A stretch of DNA of 64,000 nt from CAZGOM01 sp964542875 (lineage in GTDB: Bacteria > Planctomycetota > Phycisphaerae > Phycisphaerales > Phycisphaeraceae): contig CAZIWA010000001.1 in the NCBI GenBank assembly GCA_964542875.1, positions 50,780-114,779 of the forward strand, in the 5' to 3' direction. The position numbers were made by a program, and so were the translations under genes. The notes beneath the pieces were generated by a model, which did no database searches, was not told the origin of the DNA, and saw only the letters and a list, made by a program, of their open reading frames with translations. Of the stretch, positions 32,566-40,791 are shown piece by piece; the stretch's first letter is position 1, and the number at the start of each line of letters is the position of its first letter.

Positions 32566-33687
32566 TTGCTTAAGACTCCATTTCATTCCTGGCATGCGGC
32601 CCAGGGCGCTAAATTCGTGGATTTTGCGGGCTGGGAAATGCCCATCAGCTACGGGTCGATCATTCAGGAGCACAACCAGGTCCGGACCGCGGGCGGGATG
32701 TTTGATGTGTCGCACATGGGGCGCATCAAGATTTCCGGGCGTCATGCGCGCCGTCTGGTGGACAAGATCGCGACCCGGAAGATCCAGGACATGGTTGAAA
32801 AGCAGGTGCGCTACAGCCTGGTTTGCAATCCCCAGGGCGGCGTGATGGATGACATTCTCATCTACCGTTTCGCCGATTACTGGTATCTGGTGGTGAACGC
32901 GTCCAACCGGGAAAAGATCCTTAACCATCTCAAGGCCAATGCCGAAGGGCTGGTGGTGAAGATCGATGACGAGACGACTTCCACGGCGATGGTGGCCATT
33001 CAGGGCCCCGGCGTGGTGGACTACATCGGCCGTATGTCCAAAGAAGTGCCGACGCTGAAGCGGTACACCTTCGCCATCAAGAACGTGCTGGTGATGAAGC
33101 TGGTGGTGAGCCGGACGGGTTACACGGGCGAAGACGGGGTGGAAGTGATTCTGCCGGCGTCGGTGGCCTCCATGGCGCTGAAATTGTTGATCAAGGATAA
33201 GTCCGCGGTGCTGCCGCCTGGGGAAAGCAACGTGACGCTGCCGATTGGTCTGGGCGCGCGCGATACGCTTCGCATGGAGGCATCGATGCCGCTTTACGGG
33301 CATGAGCTGGGCGAAGACATCAACCCCTACAGCGCCGGGCTGGGCTGGGCGGTTTCGCTGGACAAGGATCAGGACGAGAACGGCGAGAAGTTCATCGGCC
33401 AGGATGCTTTGAAGGAAATCAACGCCAAAGGCGTGACCAAGAAGCTGATCGGGCTGAAACTCGACGGTAAGCGGACGGCCCGGCAGGGTATGAACGTGCT
33501 TAAAGGTGACCAGGTGGTGGGGACGGTGACGTCCGGCTGTCTCTCGCCGACGCTGGGGTACCCCATCGCGATGGCGATGGTGGACGCGCAGTCCCTGGGT
33601 GAAGGAGACGCGGTGCGCGTGGACCTGGGCAGCGCACAGGCGGAAGGCAATGTGGTGCCGATGCCGTTTTATAAGCGGAAGAAGTGA
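32566..33687 (+). CDS. gcvT: Aminomethyltransferase, glycine cleavage T protein
   Basis: A 373-residue T protein that transfers the methylene group from the H-protein-bound aminomethyl intermediate to tetrahydrofolate. TTG 32566 is chosen as start: AGAAGGA lies eight bases upstream and LKTPFHSWHAAQGAKFVDFA is the family N-terminus. Key segments are GWEMPISYGSIIQEH, GMFDVSHMGR, SRTGYTGEDGVEV, GLGARDTLRMEASMPLYGHE and the C-terminal GTVTSGCLSPTLG. Other gcv genes are not in this window, and no glycine riboswitch was recognised upstream. Confidence 0.96.
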   Translation: MLKTPFHSWHAAQGAKFVDFAGWEMPISYGSIIQEHNQVRTAGGMFDVSHMGRIKISGRHARRLVDKIATRKIQDMVEKQVRYSLVCNPQGGVMDDILIYRFADYWYLVVNASNREKILNHLKANAEGLVVKIDDETTSTAMVAIQGPGVVDYIGRMSKEVPTLKRYTFAIKNVLVMKLVVSRTGYTGEDGVEVILPASVASMALKLLIKDKSAVLPPGESNVTLPIGLGARDTLRMEASMPLYGHELGEDINPYSAGLGWAVSLDKDQDENGEKFIGQDALKEINAKGVTKKLIGLKLDGKRTARQGMNVLKGDQVVGTVTSGCLSPTLGYPIAMAMVDAQSLGEGDAVRVDLGSAQAEGNVVPMPFYKRKK

Positions 33688-33727
33688 AGAAGTAAGGTCT
33701 AGGGTCTGGTCGGATTTTGAATTCAAA

Positions 33728-33757
33728 AGCGGCATCCGAGAGGGTGCCGTTTTTTTA
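33728..33757 (+). terminator. Terminator after gcvT
   Basis: CGGCATCC (33730-33737) pairs with GGGTGCCG (33742-33749) over a 4-base loop (one G-T pair), followed by seven T. Confidence 0.85.
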
Positions 33758-33803
33758 TGAGCGGAGGAAGATGTGTCGTGCCCGCACACGTAAACCAGAT
33801 GGG

Positions 33804-34805
33804 TCAGGGTTGTTCGAGCCATTGATAAGCGGCGGCGCGGTGCCAGGGGCGGAAGCTGTGGGCGTCGTTGTGAATGATCGCGGCGAAGGTGTGCTCCGGT
33901 TTAATGAAGCCGTAGAGCTGGTGGAGCTCACGCGTCATGAGGGCCAGGCCCGAGTGGCTTTGAATGCCTTCATCGTTGCCGGCGCCGATGAGCATGGCGG
34001 CCCGGGGCGCGGTGATGGCGACGAGTTCGTGCATGTCCCATAAAGGCTGGGGGCCGTGAACGACGCTGTGCTTAAGGCCGGGGTGCTTAAGGTAGATGTA
34101 CCAGTGGTCCCGAAAAAAGTGGGCACGGGCGACGCTGTCGGAGAAGGGATAAAAGCCGGAATTGCAGACGAAGCGGACGGGGCGCAGGTCCAGGGCGCTT
34201 AAGAACATGACTGCATGCCCGCCCAGGCTGTGGCCGATGGTGGAGACGGGGAGGCCGCGGGTGACGGGGAATTGCTCCATGAAGTCTAAAGTGATTTGAA
34301 GGTCGCTGACGGTTTTGCCGACGGCGGACCAGTCCGGGAAGCGCTGGTAAAGGCCTGCTGTGTCGAAGGACTTTAAGCCCGGAGGGAGCCTGCGGGTGAT
34401 GGCGAAGAGGTCCGGGGCGACGACCGTCCAGCCGCGCAGAGCGAGCTCTTTGCCGTAGGCCAGATCGGGTGAGCCGGCGAGCCCGGCGACCTCATCTTTG
34501 CCGTGGTCGGTGGTCTGGTGCATGGCCAGGGCCGCTTTGCCGTTTGGCGTGACAGGGTGGATGACAAAGGCTTCCATGAATTCATCGGTGTCGACCTGAA
34601 TGCTGACGCGCTCAAGGGTGAGGGTGTCGAGCCTGGTGATGCCGAGGGATTGGAAACCGCGGTAGTGCTGGGAGGCGGGTTTGGGGCCGAGCGTTTCCAG
34701 GAAAGTGGCCTGGATGCGCCGGGCTTTGGTTTCCCAAGCGTCACGGGTAACGATGGGGTTGCCGGTGTCGTCGACGAGGAGCGGTTGAATGGGCCAGTGT
34801 TCCAT
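33804..34805 (-). CDS. Alpha/beta-hydrolase family protein, acetyl-xylan-esterase-like
   Basis: A 333-residue hydrolase. The nucleophile elbow is TIGHSLGGHAVMF, the acid residue probably lies in MLIGAGNDEG and the catalytic His in IIHNDAHSFRP. The N-terminal ~70 residues (TKARRIQATFLETLGP) and the oxyanion segment ALAMHQTTDHGKDE resemble planctomycete dienelactone hydrolase or acetyl-xylan-esterase-like proteins. No signal peptide is seen, so it is probably cytoplasmic. Substrate unknown. It is convergent with gcvT. Confidence 0.85.
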   Translation of the reverse strand: MEHWPIQPLLVDDTGNPIVTRDAWETKARRIQATFLETLGPKPASQHYRGFQSLGITRLDTLTLERVSIQVDTDEFMEAFVIHPVTPNGKAALAMHQTTDHGKDEVAGLAGSPDLAYGKELALRGWTVVAPDLFAITRRLPPGLKSFDTAGLYQRFPDWSAVGKTVSDLQITLDFMEQFPVTRGLPVSTIGHSLGGHAVMFLSALDLRPVRFVCNSGFYPFSDSVARAHFFRDHWYIYLKHPGLKHSVVHGPQPLWDMHELVAITAPRAAMLIGAGNDEGIQSHSGLALMTRELHQLYGFIKPEHTFAAIIHNDAHSFRPWHRAAAYQWLEQP

Positions 34806-34820
34806 GCCTTGAATGGTAGA

Positions 34821-34848
34821 AAAAAACCGGAGCCCGTGGGGGCTCCGG
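34821..34848 (-). terminator. Terminator downstream of the ydbL-like gene
   Basis: CCGGAGCCC (34827-34835) and GGGCTCCGG (34840-34848) form a perfect 9-bp stem with a GTGG loop. A six-A run on the left becomes the T tail on the minus strand. Confidence 0.85.
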
Positions 34849-34886
34849 CGGCAAGGACTCGATTATGTGTGGGCGGGGCATGCGTT

Positions 34887-34927
34887 GGCGGCCCTCACCC
34901 CGGCCCTTCCCCAAAGGGAAAGGGAGG
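34887..34927. repeat. Dispersed repeat, GGCGGCCCTCACCCC family
   Basis: GGCGGCCCTCACCCCGGCCC followed by TTCCCCAAAGGGAAAGGGAG is matched at 35801-35841. Both copies carry a small CCCTTT/AAAGGG-type hairpin and bracket the ynbE-ydbL unit. Confidence 0.6.
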
Positions 34928-34932
34928 CAGAG

Positions 34933-35340
34933 TTATCTTTTCATAACGTCGGATTTCTTAACCCATTGGCCGTTTTTGCCTTTGAGGTAATGGTCGCCTT
35001 TGGCGAGCTCAAAAAGCCTGCGGGCATAGACGGTGGCGACCTCTTCGACTTTGCCGCCTTCTTCTTTGGCGATGATGGCGAAGAGGATTTTGCGGTCTGC
35101 GTTTTCCTGATCGACGAGGCCTTTGAGGGTGGCGTCGGAGGCGTATTGGTCGTTGACGAACTGGGTGGTGCCGTCGAAGACTTCACCGATCTTGCCCTGA
35201 TTGCGGTAGGCTTCGAGCTTGCTGAAGCGGTCTTTGATCCGTGCTTCAACAGAGGATCTGGTGTCCTGCGCCATGGCGGGGGTGGTGACGAAGAGGACGC
35301 CAAGGATGGTGAGGAGCAGCAAGGCGGCGATGCGGATCAT
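34933..35340 (-). CDS. YdbL-like (DUF1318) periplasmic protein
   Basis: A 135-residue exported protein. The signal peptide ends at PAMA|Q (residue ~24). The C-terminal half matches the DUF1318/YdbL pattern: GLVDQENADRKILFAIIAKE, then VEEVATVYARRLFELAKGD and GQWVKK at the end. In Escherichia coli YdbL works with YnbE and the AsmA-like YdbH in phospholipid transport to the outer membrane. Here it follows a YnbE-like gene by 48 bp, but no YdbH is adjacent. Confidence 0.82.
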   Translation of the reverse strand: MIRIAALLLLTILGVLFVTTPAMAQDTRSSVEARIKDRFSKLEAYRNQGKIGEVFDGTTQFVNDQYASDATLKGLVDQENADRKILFAIIAKEEGGKVEEVATVYARRLFELAKGDHYLKGKNGQWVKKSDVMKR

Positions 35341-35388
35341 GGGTGTCTCCTGATGGAAGGCGGTCTTTGGTCAAGCGTTGAAAAACGG

Positions 35389-35610
35389 TTAGGGAGCAAC
35401 GGTGGCGGGCAGTGTGGTGGGTTGAACGCCACGCGCCTGCTCAACGAATTGCAGGGATTGATTCACCTGCTGCTGGATGCGGATGTCGAGCTGGATGTAG
35501 ATCGGTTTGATCTCGATGGGCTTGACTTCGATTTCGTGTTTGGTGCAGCCAGCGAAACCCGTGGCCAAGGCTGCGAGGGAGAGCGCCAAGACGGCTTTTG
35601 AGTTGATCAT
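35389..35610 (-). CDS. YnbE-like small lipoprotein
   Basis: A 73-residue lipoprotein; ATG 35610 is chosen because it gives a proper lipobox (TGFAGC, Cys22). The mature part has the YnbE-type pattern of short alternating beta sequence (IEVKPIEIKPIYIQLDIRIQ) and a short helical tail. In E. coli YnbE is an outer-membrane lipoprotein that pairs with the C-terminus of YdbH. It precedes the YdbL-like gene on the same strand, which supports the call. The N-terminal signal has only a weak ribosome site. Confidence 0.75.
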   Translation of the reverse strand: MINSKAVLALSLAALATGFAGCTKHEIEVKPIEIKPIYIQLDIRIQQQVNQSLQFVEQARGVQPTTLPATVAP

Positions 35611-35800
35611 GAGAGTGAGGCTCCGTGACATGTGGCCGGTTGCCGGCTCGATTGATTGTAGCCGGGTGGGGGAGCAAAGTGCGGGCACGGGGGTTTGTGC
35701 GGGGGAGATAGGGTGGGGGGAAGGTAAAAACGAGACTGAATCATGTGGGCAGGTAGACGAGGGGTCGGGATCACAAGTCGTTGCATTGAGGGCATTCTCA

Positions 35801-35841
35801 GGCGGCCCTCACCCCAACCCTCTCCCAAAGGAAGAGGGGGT
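35801..35841. repeat. Dispersed repeat, GGCGGCCCTCACCCC family (second copy)
   Basis: GGCGGCCCTCACCCCAACCC followed by TCTCCCAAAGGAAGAGGGGG. It matches 34887-34927 and lies between the ynbE-like gene and the second prepilin gene. Confidence 0.6.
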
Positions 35842-35890
35842 AAGAAGGGATGCAGCGCTGTAGTGTTGACAACGTGAGGCGGCTGGAAGT

Positions 35891-36676
35891 TTAGGGTTCG
35901 CCGCCGCCGATGTTGTTGTTGCGGCCGTAGAAGGGGTTGCCGTCTTTGTAGGCGCCCAGGACGAGGTTGAATTCGTTGGGGATGACGCCGGTGGGGGCGG
36001 CGAGCATGTCGACGTGGCCGTCGAGGAAGACGAAGCCGCGGCGGCGCAGGTGGAGGTAGTCGTAAAGGCGGGGGTTGGTGGGGGTGACGGTGGAAGGAAC
36101 GAGGCCGGAAAAGGAGATGCTTTCGCCGGTGAGGATGAAACGGTTGGGGTAGCGCTCCGGGACGGGTGAGGTGAGTTTGAGCGGTGTTTCGGCGACGACG
36201 TTCCAGTAGATTTTGGCGATGCCGATGTCGGTGCGGAGACGGATCGAGGTGATGTTGGAGTTTGGCCCGTAAGAGGTGTAACCGTTCCAGTTGTATTTTT
36301 TATAAGTGGAGGGGCACTGGAAAACCTTCATCATGTTCTGAGGGTTCTTGGCGTTGTTATAGACGTAGTTGTAGGACGAGCGGTTGGAATCCATGGCCAG
36401 GTAGGAAGCGAGCTGGACCATCCAATACTGGGATTCGGTGCCCCAGTTGGCATCGTCCTGGGCGATGTTGGTGAATGGGCCCCAGCCTTTGGCGTCCGTG
36501 GCGTAAGTGTTGACAGCGATGCCTTGCTGGCGAAGGTTGGCCGAGCAGAGGCTTTGACGGCCGAGTTCGCGAGCGTTGTTGAGGGCCGGAAGCATAAGCG
36601 CCATGAGCATCGCGACGATGGCGATGACGACGAGGAGTTCAACAAGGCTAAAAGCGCGGCGAGGTGAAGATTTCAT
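35891..36676 (-). CDS. Type IV prepilin-like / pseudopilin-like protein
   Basis: A 261-residue protein with a prepilin leader (MKSSPRRA|FSLVELLVVIAIV) and a hydrophobic helix to about residue 30. CSANLRQQGIAVNTY and the C-terminal RRGFVFLDGHVDML parallel the prepilin-like protein at 10593. The middle is Tyr/Asn-rich (NRSSYNYVYNNAKNPQNM). Probably exported and held in the inner membrane or assembled into a pseudopilus; no assembly genes are nearby. Confidence 0.88.
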   Translation of the reverse strand: MKSSPRRAFSLVELLVVIAIVAMLMALMLPALNNARELGRQSLCSANLRQQGIAVNTYATDAKGWGPFTNIAQDDANWGTESQYWMVQLASYLAMDSNRSSYNYVYNNAKNPQNMMKVFQCPSTYKKYNWNGYTSYGPNSNITSIRLRTDIGIAKIYWNVVAETPLKLTSPVPERYPNRFILTGESISFSGLVPSTVTPTNPRLYDYLHLRRRGFVFLDGHVDMLAAPTGVIPNEFNLVLGAYKDGNPFYGRNNNIGGGEP

Positions 36677-36805
36677 CGGGGTATTGTCAACTGGGGACTT
36701 GTTTGAATCAAGAGGATTTTATGGGGGAGTTGGGGAATTTGAAGATTTTAGTGACGCAATACCCAAGGAAGCCGAGGGTTGGGGAATTGGATTTCGGTCG
36801 TAAAA

Positions 36806-36841
36806 CAGGATGTCGGATTACGACTAATCCGACTTACCGCA
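36806..36841. repeat. Palindromic dispersed repeat, GTCGGATTA family
   Basis: GTCGGATTA (36812-36820) and TAATCCGAC (36825-36833) form a perfect 9-bp hairpin preceded by AAACAGGAT. The same element with a longer loop is at 44834-44876. Confidence 0.65.
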
Positions 36842-36862
36842 GAGTATTTGCGCAAGGTTGGA

Positions 36863-38296
36863 TCACAGCAGCGGGGAGAGCAGGGCCATGGCCTGATCGC
36901 CGTAGGTGCGCCAGGCGGGGCGCTGCAGCCAGCGTTTGAGGTCGATTTCGATGGACTGGTTGATGTAGCTTTGCTGGGCCTGGCGGAGCTGTGCGGTGAT
37001 GTTTGCACCGTACATGAGGATTGAGAGTTCGAAGTTCAGGTAGAAGCTGCGCACGTCGAGGTTGGAGGAGCCCAGGAGTGCCATGGAGTCGTCGATGGTG
37101 ACGGTTTTGGAGTGCAGCAGGCCGGGTTGGTAGAGGTAGATGCGCACGCCGGATTCAAGCAGCGGCTGGTAATAGGCCTTGCCGGCAGCGGAGACGACCC
37201 AGTGGTCGGAGTTTTTGGGGAGCACGAGGATGACGTGGACGCCGCGGTCTGAGGCCATGGAGAGGGCGATCATCATGGCCTCGTCGGGGACGAGGTAGGG
37301 GGAGGTGATGATGATGCGGCGCTGGGCGTTGTTGATGCCGGCCAGGAGTACGCGGTGGAAGTCTCCGGTGTCGTAGCTGGGGCCGGTGGGAACGGCCTGG
37401 GCGACGACTTCGCCGGTGAAGGCGGGCTGGGGGAAGTAGGCTTCGGTGAGGAGTTGTTCCTCGGTTTCGTAGGTCCAGTCGTGATTGAAGACGGACTGCA
37501 TCTGGCCGACGATGGGGCCGGTGAAGCGGCCGGTGAGGTCGACCCAGGCGCCGGCGCGGCGGTGGCCAAAGTCGGGCTCGACGATGTTCTGGCTGCCGGC
37601 GTAGGCGATTTCGCCGTCGATGATGGCGAGCTTGCGGTGATTGCGCATGTCGAGGCGTTCGAGCCCGCGGCGGATGTAGCTGACTTCGAGGGCGGCGGTG
37701 ACCTGGACGCCTGCGGCCTTGAGTTCCTTGACGAGCTGGCTGTGGCGAACGAAGGCCCAGGAGCCGGCGTCGTCGACGAGGAGGCGGCATTCGACGCCGC
37801 GTTGGCGTGCGCGCAGGAGGGCGCTGCCGACGAGCTGGCCCATGACGTCGGCCTGGAAGATGTAGAAGAGGAGGTGGCAGTGGTGCTTGGCTTTGTCGAT
37901 GTCCTGGGTGAGGCGCTGGACCATGGTTTCGGTGTCGGCGAGGAAGTCGACGGAGTTTCCGGCGACGGCGAACATGCCGCCGACGTGTTCGGCCTGGCGC
38001 ATCATGTTTCGGGAGAAGTCGTCCATGGGAGGCTGGGTGAGGACGGCTTCGCGGCGGTTTCGCCAGACGTTTGCGGGTGAGACTTTCTGGGCTTTGCGGA
38101 TTTTTTTGGCGCGTCTGCGGGAGAGGCGTCCGCCGCCGAGCATGAGGTAGAGGACCAGGCCCAGGTAGGGGATGACGTAGATGACGCAGAGCCATGCGAG
38201 CTTGTTGGACGGGAGGTTGCGCTTGCGCAGCAGATGGAGGGTGAGGCCGATGCGGATGGCCCATTCGCTGATGAAAAAAGCCCAATACCAGGTCAA
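36863..38296 (-). CDS. cls: Cardiolipin synthase, phospholipase D family
   Basis: A 477-residue membrane enzyme that condenses phosphatidylglycerol to cardiolipin. Two N-terminal membrane helices (~3-22 and ~34-53) are followed by two HKD catalytic motifs: H220-R-K222...D227 in MRNHRKLAIIDG and H395-S-K397...D402 in LLHSKTVTIDD, each followed by a GSxN element (AGSQN, LGSSN). The C-terminal FELSILMYG is typical. Length fits ClsA-type enzymes. Confidence 0.95.
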   Translation of the reverse strand: MTWYWAFFISEWAIRIGLTLHLLRKRNLPSNKLAWLCVIYVIPYLGLVLYLMLGGGRLSRRRAKKIRKAQKVSPANVWRNRREAVLTQPPMDDFSRNMMRQAEHVGGMFAVAGNSVDFLADTETMVQRLTQDIDKAKHHCHLLFYIFQADVMGQLVGSALLRARQRGVECRLLVDDAGSWAFVRHSQLVKELKAAGVQVTAALEVSYIRRGLERLDMRNHRKLAIIDGEIAYAGSQNIVEPDFGHRRAGAWVDLTGRFTGPIVGQMQSVFNHDWTYETEEQLLTEAYFPQPAFTGEVVAQAVPTGPSYDTGDFHRVLLAGINNAQRRIIITSPYLVPDEAMMIALSMASDRGVHVILVLPKNSDHWVVSAAGKAYYQPLLESGVRIYLYQPGLLHSKTVTIDDSMALLGSSNLDVRSFYLNFELSILMYGANITAQLRQAQQSYINQSIEIDLKRWLQRPAWRTYGDQAMALLSPLL

Positions 38297-38382
38297 ATCG
38301 GAGTTCCTTGGAAGGCGTTGATGGGGCCTTGCACGGGGGACGAAGAACCGTCAGGGCGCACATGCAATGATATGCGGCTTTT

Positions 38383-39531
38383 TCAAGCGCGTTGGGGGGT
38401 TGGAGGCGCCAGGGCGCGGGCGAGGAGGGAAACGACGTGGTCGCAGACCAGGGCGAGGTTCACATTGGCGTGGAGTTCGCGTTCGGCGAGGTCGATGGCT
38501 TCGATGGCCTTGGCGTAGGCGAGGGTTTGTTCTTCGACGGATTCGGGGTTGCCGGGCTGGGCTTTGGCGGCGCGTGCCTTGATGGCTTTGCGCATCTGCT
38601 GGGTGATGAGGGACCACATGAGCTGCGCGGCGACTTTGTTGGCGGCGTCTTTGGAGGCATTTTTGTGGTTTTTGACCCAGTCTTCGGCGAAGCCGGACAT
38701 GAGTGCCGCCATGCGTGAGCCCATGGCGGGGTTGAACTCGGCGCGGGCGAGGTCGCGGAGCATGGGAAGGACTTCCTTGGACCATGCGGTGAGGTTGTAT
38801 TCGACGGCGAGGCCGGCCTGGCCGAGGCTGCCGGAGGCGAAGCCGATGAGCCAGTCGAGGTCCTGGGGTTCGCCTTGCCATTGGGGCTGGGCGGTGACCC
38901 AGGCGCGGATGTGTTCATCGGGGACGGGGACGAAGGGGACACGCTGGCAGCGGCTGCGGATGGTTTGGAGGAGTTTGTTTTCGTTTGCGGTGATGAGGAT
39001 GATCTTGACGCCCGGCGGGGGTTCTTCGACGGTTTTGAGGATGGCGTTCTGGCCGGAGGTGTCCATGAGTTCGGCTTCATCGATGATGAAGACGCGGCCG
39101 CGCTGGAGGGTGCTGGAGCGGCCGGCGACGGCGGGTATCTGGCGGCCGGCGACTTCTCCGCCGACCATGAATTGGCGGAGGGTGTCGACGGCGATGGTTT
39201 TCTGGACGGAGTTTCGGACGTTGGAGCTGTCGGAATAGCGGGCGAGCTCTTTGCTGATGACGTGGAAGTCGGGGTGGTTGTCGGGTGTGTCGGGGTCTTG
39301 TGGGGTTTTGGAGAAGAGTTTGCAAGAGGCGCAAAAGTCGCAGGCCTGGGGGGTGCCGGCGAGGTCGGTCTGGGGGTCCTGGCAGAGGATGATTTTGGCG
39401 AGCTCGCGGGCGGTGGTGAATTTTCCGACACCCTGGGGGCCGTGGAAGATGTAGGCGTGGTGGAGCCGGCCGGCTTTAAGGGAGGAGAGCAGGGTGTCGA
39501 CGGCGCGGGGCTGGCCGAGGATTTTGTCCAT
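38383..39531 (-). CDS. holB: DNA polymerase III subunit delta'
   Basis: A 382-residue AAA+ clamp-loader subunit. The N-terminus ILGQPRAVDTLLSSLKAGRLHHAYIFHGPQGVGKFTTA contains a Walker A-like loop. A zinc-binding cluster follows (CDFCASC with an upstream Cys). IIDEAELMDTSGQNAILKTVEEPPPG is the delta'/gamma signature and IRSRCQRVPF the SRC sensor 1 motif. The C-terminal collar is helical. It could also be called a DnaX-like subunit, but it lacks a tau extension and the length fits delta'. Confidence 0.9.
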   Translation of the reverse strand: MDKILGQPRAVDTLLSSLKAGRLHHAYIFHGPQGVGKFTTARELAKIILCQDPQTDLAGTPQACDFCASCKLFSKTPQDPDTPDNHPDFHVISKELARYSDSSNVRNSVQKTIAVDTLRQFMVGGEVAGRQIPAVAGRSSTLQRGRVFIIDEAELMDTSGQNAILKTVEEPPPGVKIILITANENKLLQTIRSRCQRVPFVPVPDEHIRAWVTAQPQWQGEPQDLDWLIGFASGSLGQAGLAVEYNLTAWSKEVLPMLRDLARAEFNPAMGSRMAALMSGFAEDWVKNHKNASKDAANKVAAQLMWSLITQQMRKAIKARAAKAQPGNPESVEEQTLAYAKAIEAIDLAERELHANVNLALVCDHVVSLLARALAPPTPQRA

Positions 39532-39547
39532 GATGGGGAATGGTAGC

Positions 39548-39730
39548 AGGCGGAAAGGTATAAGGTAAAAGGTACAAGGGACAAGTTCAGAAGAAGAGGG
39601 AGGCGGAAAGGTACAAGGTAAAAGGGATAAGGGACAAGTTCAGAAGAAGAGGGAGGCGGAAAGGTACAAGGTAAAAGTGATAAGGGACAAGTTCAGAAGA
39701 AGAGGAAGGGGGAAAGGTAAAAATGGGTAA
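39548..39730. repeat. Tandem 53-bp repeat, about 3.4 copies
   Basis: Units at 39548-39600, 39601-39653 and 39654-39706, plus a partial fourth to ~39730. Each begins AGGCGGAAAGGTA and ends CAGAAGAAGAGG. The copies differ at only a few bases. They fill most of the 330-bp spacer between the divergent holB and hemX-like genes. An inverted partial copy (AACTTGTCCCTTTTACCTTG) lies at 39780-39799. Confidence 0.85.
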
Positions 39731-39779
39731 GCTCAGCAGGAGCGGCTGAAAGTGCGATGAGCGATTGGCCTCTGCGCTT

Positions 39780-39811
39780 CAACTTGTCCCTTTTACCTTG
39801 TCCTTTATTCC
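39780..39811. repeat. Inverted partial copy of the AAGGTAAAAGGGACAAG element
   Basis: CAACTTGTCCCTTTTACCTT is the reverse complement of the core of the adjacent 53-bp tandem repeats. The region could form a long cruciform or hairpin upstream of the hemX-like gene. Confidence 0.65.
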
Positions 39812-39861
39812 TTTCTTAACCGTATAATCTTGCGTTGCTTTTGAGCTAGGTCCACCAAGCA

Positions 39862-40791
39862 ATGCATGAATGGATCACGACCCTGGGTGTCACAGCGATG
39901 ACGCTTCTGGCCTTTGCCGGAAGCGTGATGGGGGTGATGCTGCTTGTGCAGGGGGCGGCCAAAGAGGCGCGGCCGGTGCCGGTGAGGCAACTGACGTGGG
40001 TGCTGGCGGGGGGCACGCTGCTGTTGTTTTTGCACCGGTGGCTGGTGGTGCGGGGGGATTGGCAGCCGCTTGAATCGCATGTGGATGGGCTGCTTTTGAT
40101 CGTGTTTTTGTTTGTGCTGGCGGTGATTTACCTGGACCGGCGGGCACGGGTGCCGGGGATCTACGCGTTTGCGCTGCCGGTGGCGACGGTGTTCCTGGCG
40201 TGGGCGATCTGCGCGAGCTGGTGGACGTTTGAGCTGTTTAAGATCGGCAAGTTCATCACCGGGTTTCACATCGCGTGCGTTTACCTGGGGACGGCGTTTT
40301 TATCGCTGGCCGGGGTGGCGGGCGGGATGTACCTGTTTGTGCAGAAGCAACTGAGAGAGAAAAAGAATCTGAAAGTGCTCCACCGGCTGGCCAGCCTGGA
40401 AGCGCTGGAGACGCTGATCGCCCGGACGACGGGCATCGGGTTTGCGGTGCTGACGCTGGGGCTGGTGACGGGGCTGATCGTGGTGACCAGCGGGCCCGAG
40501 AGCAAGCTGGGGCCGGGGTGGTGGCACTCGGCGAAGGTGCTTCTGGCCTTCGGGTCGTGGGTGGTGTACGCGCTGGTGATCAACCTGAAATACAGCACGG
40601 CGTTTAGAGGGTCGCGCGCGGCGTGGCTTTCGATCCTGGGCGTGGCGCTGCTGTTTGCGACATTTGGCGCAGTGACGGCGATGCGGAGCCCGCCGCCGGA
40701 AGGATCGCAGGAACCAAAGACCAAGCGGGTGCCGGCGGACCAGGCGACGATTCCCGCAGAGGTGCTTAACACCCATCAGGAGGGACGCTGA
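39862..40791 (+). CDS. HemX/CcsA-like cytochrome c assembly membrane protein
   Basis: A 309-residue inner-membrane protein with about eight hydrophobic segments. WWTFELFKIGKFITGFH, the paired histidine regions (VLAGGTLLLFLHRWLVV and GPGWWHSAKVLLAFGSWVVY) and overall size resemble the CcsA/HemX/CcmC group. The HemX reading is favoured because it is followed directly by hemA, with the stop and the next ATG overlapping (TGATG at 40789-40793). HemX proteins influence glutamyl-tRNA reductase levels; CcsA proteins handle heme for cytochrome c. Confidence 0.82.
   Translation: MHEWITTLGVTAMTLLAFAGSVMGVMLLVQGAAKEARPVPVRQLTWVLAGGTLLLFLHRWLVVRGDWQPLESHVDGLLLIVFLFVLAVIYLDRRARVPGIYAFALPVATVFLAWAICASWWTFELFKIGKFITGFHIACVYLGTAFLSLAGVAGGMYLFVQKQLREKKNLKVLHRLASLEALETLIARTTGIGFAVLTLGLVTGLIVVTSGPESKLGPGWWHSAKVLLAFGSWVVYALVINLKYSTAFRGSRAAWLSILGVALLFATFGAVTAMRSPPPEGSQEPKTKRVPADQATIPAEVLNTHQEGR

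Noticed and set aside
39548..39730. CRISPR array
   Set aside because: The 53-bp units are contiguous direct repeats with no unique spacers and no cas genes nearby.
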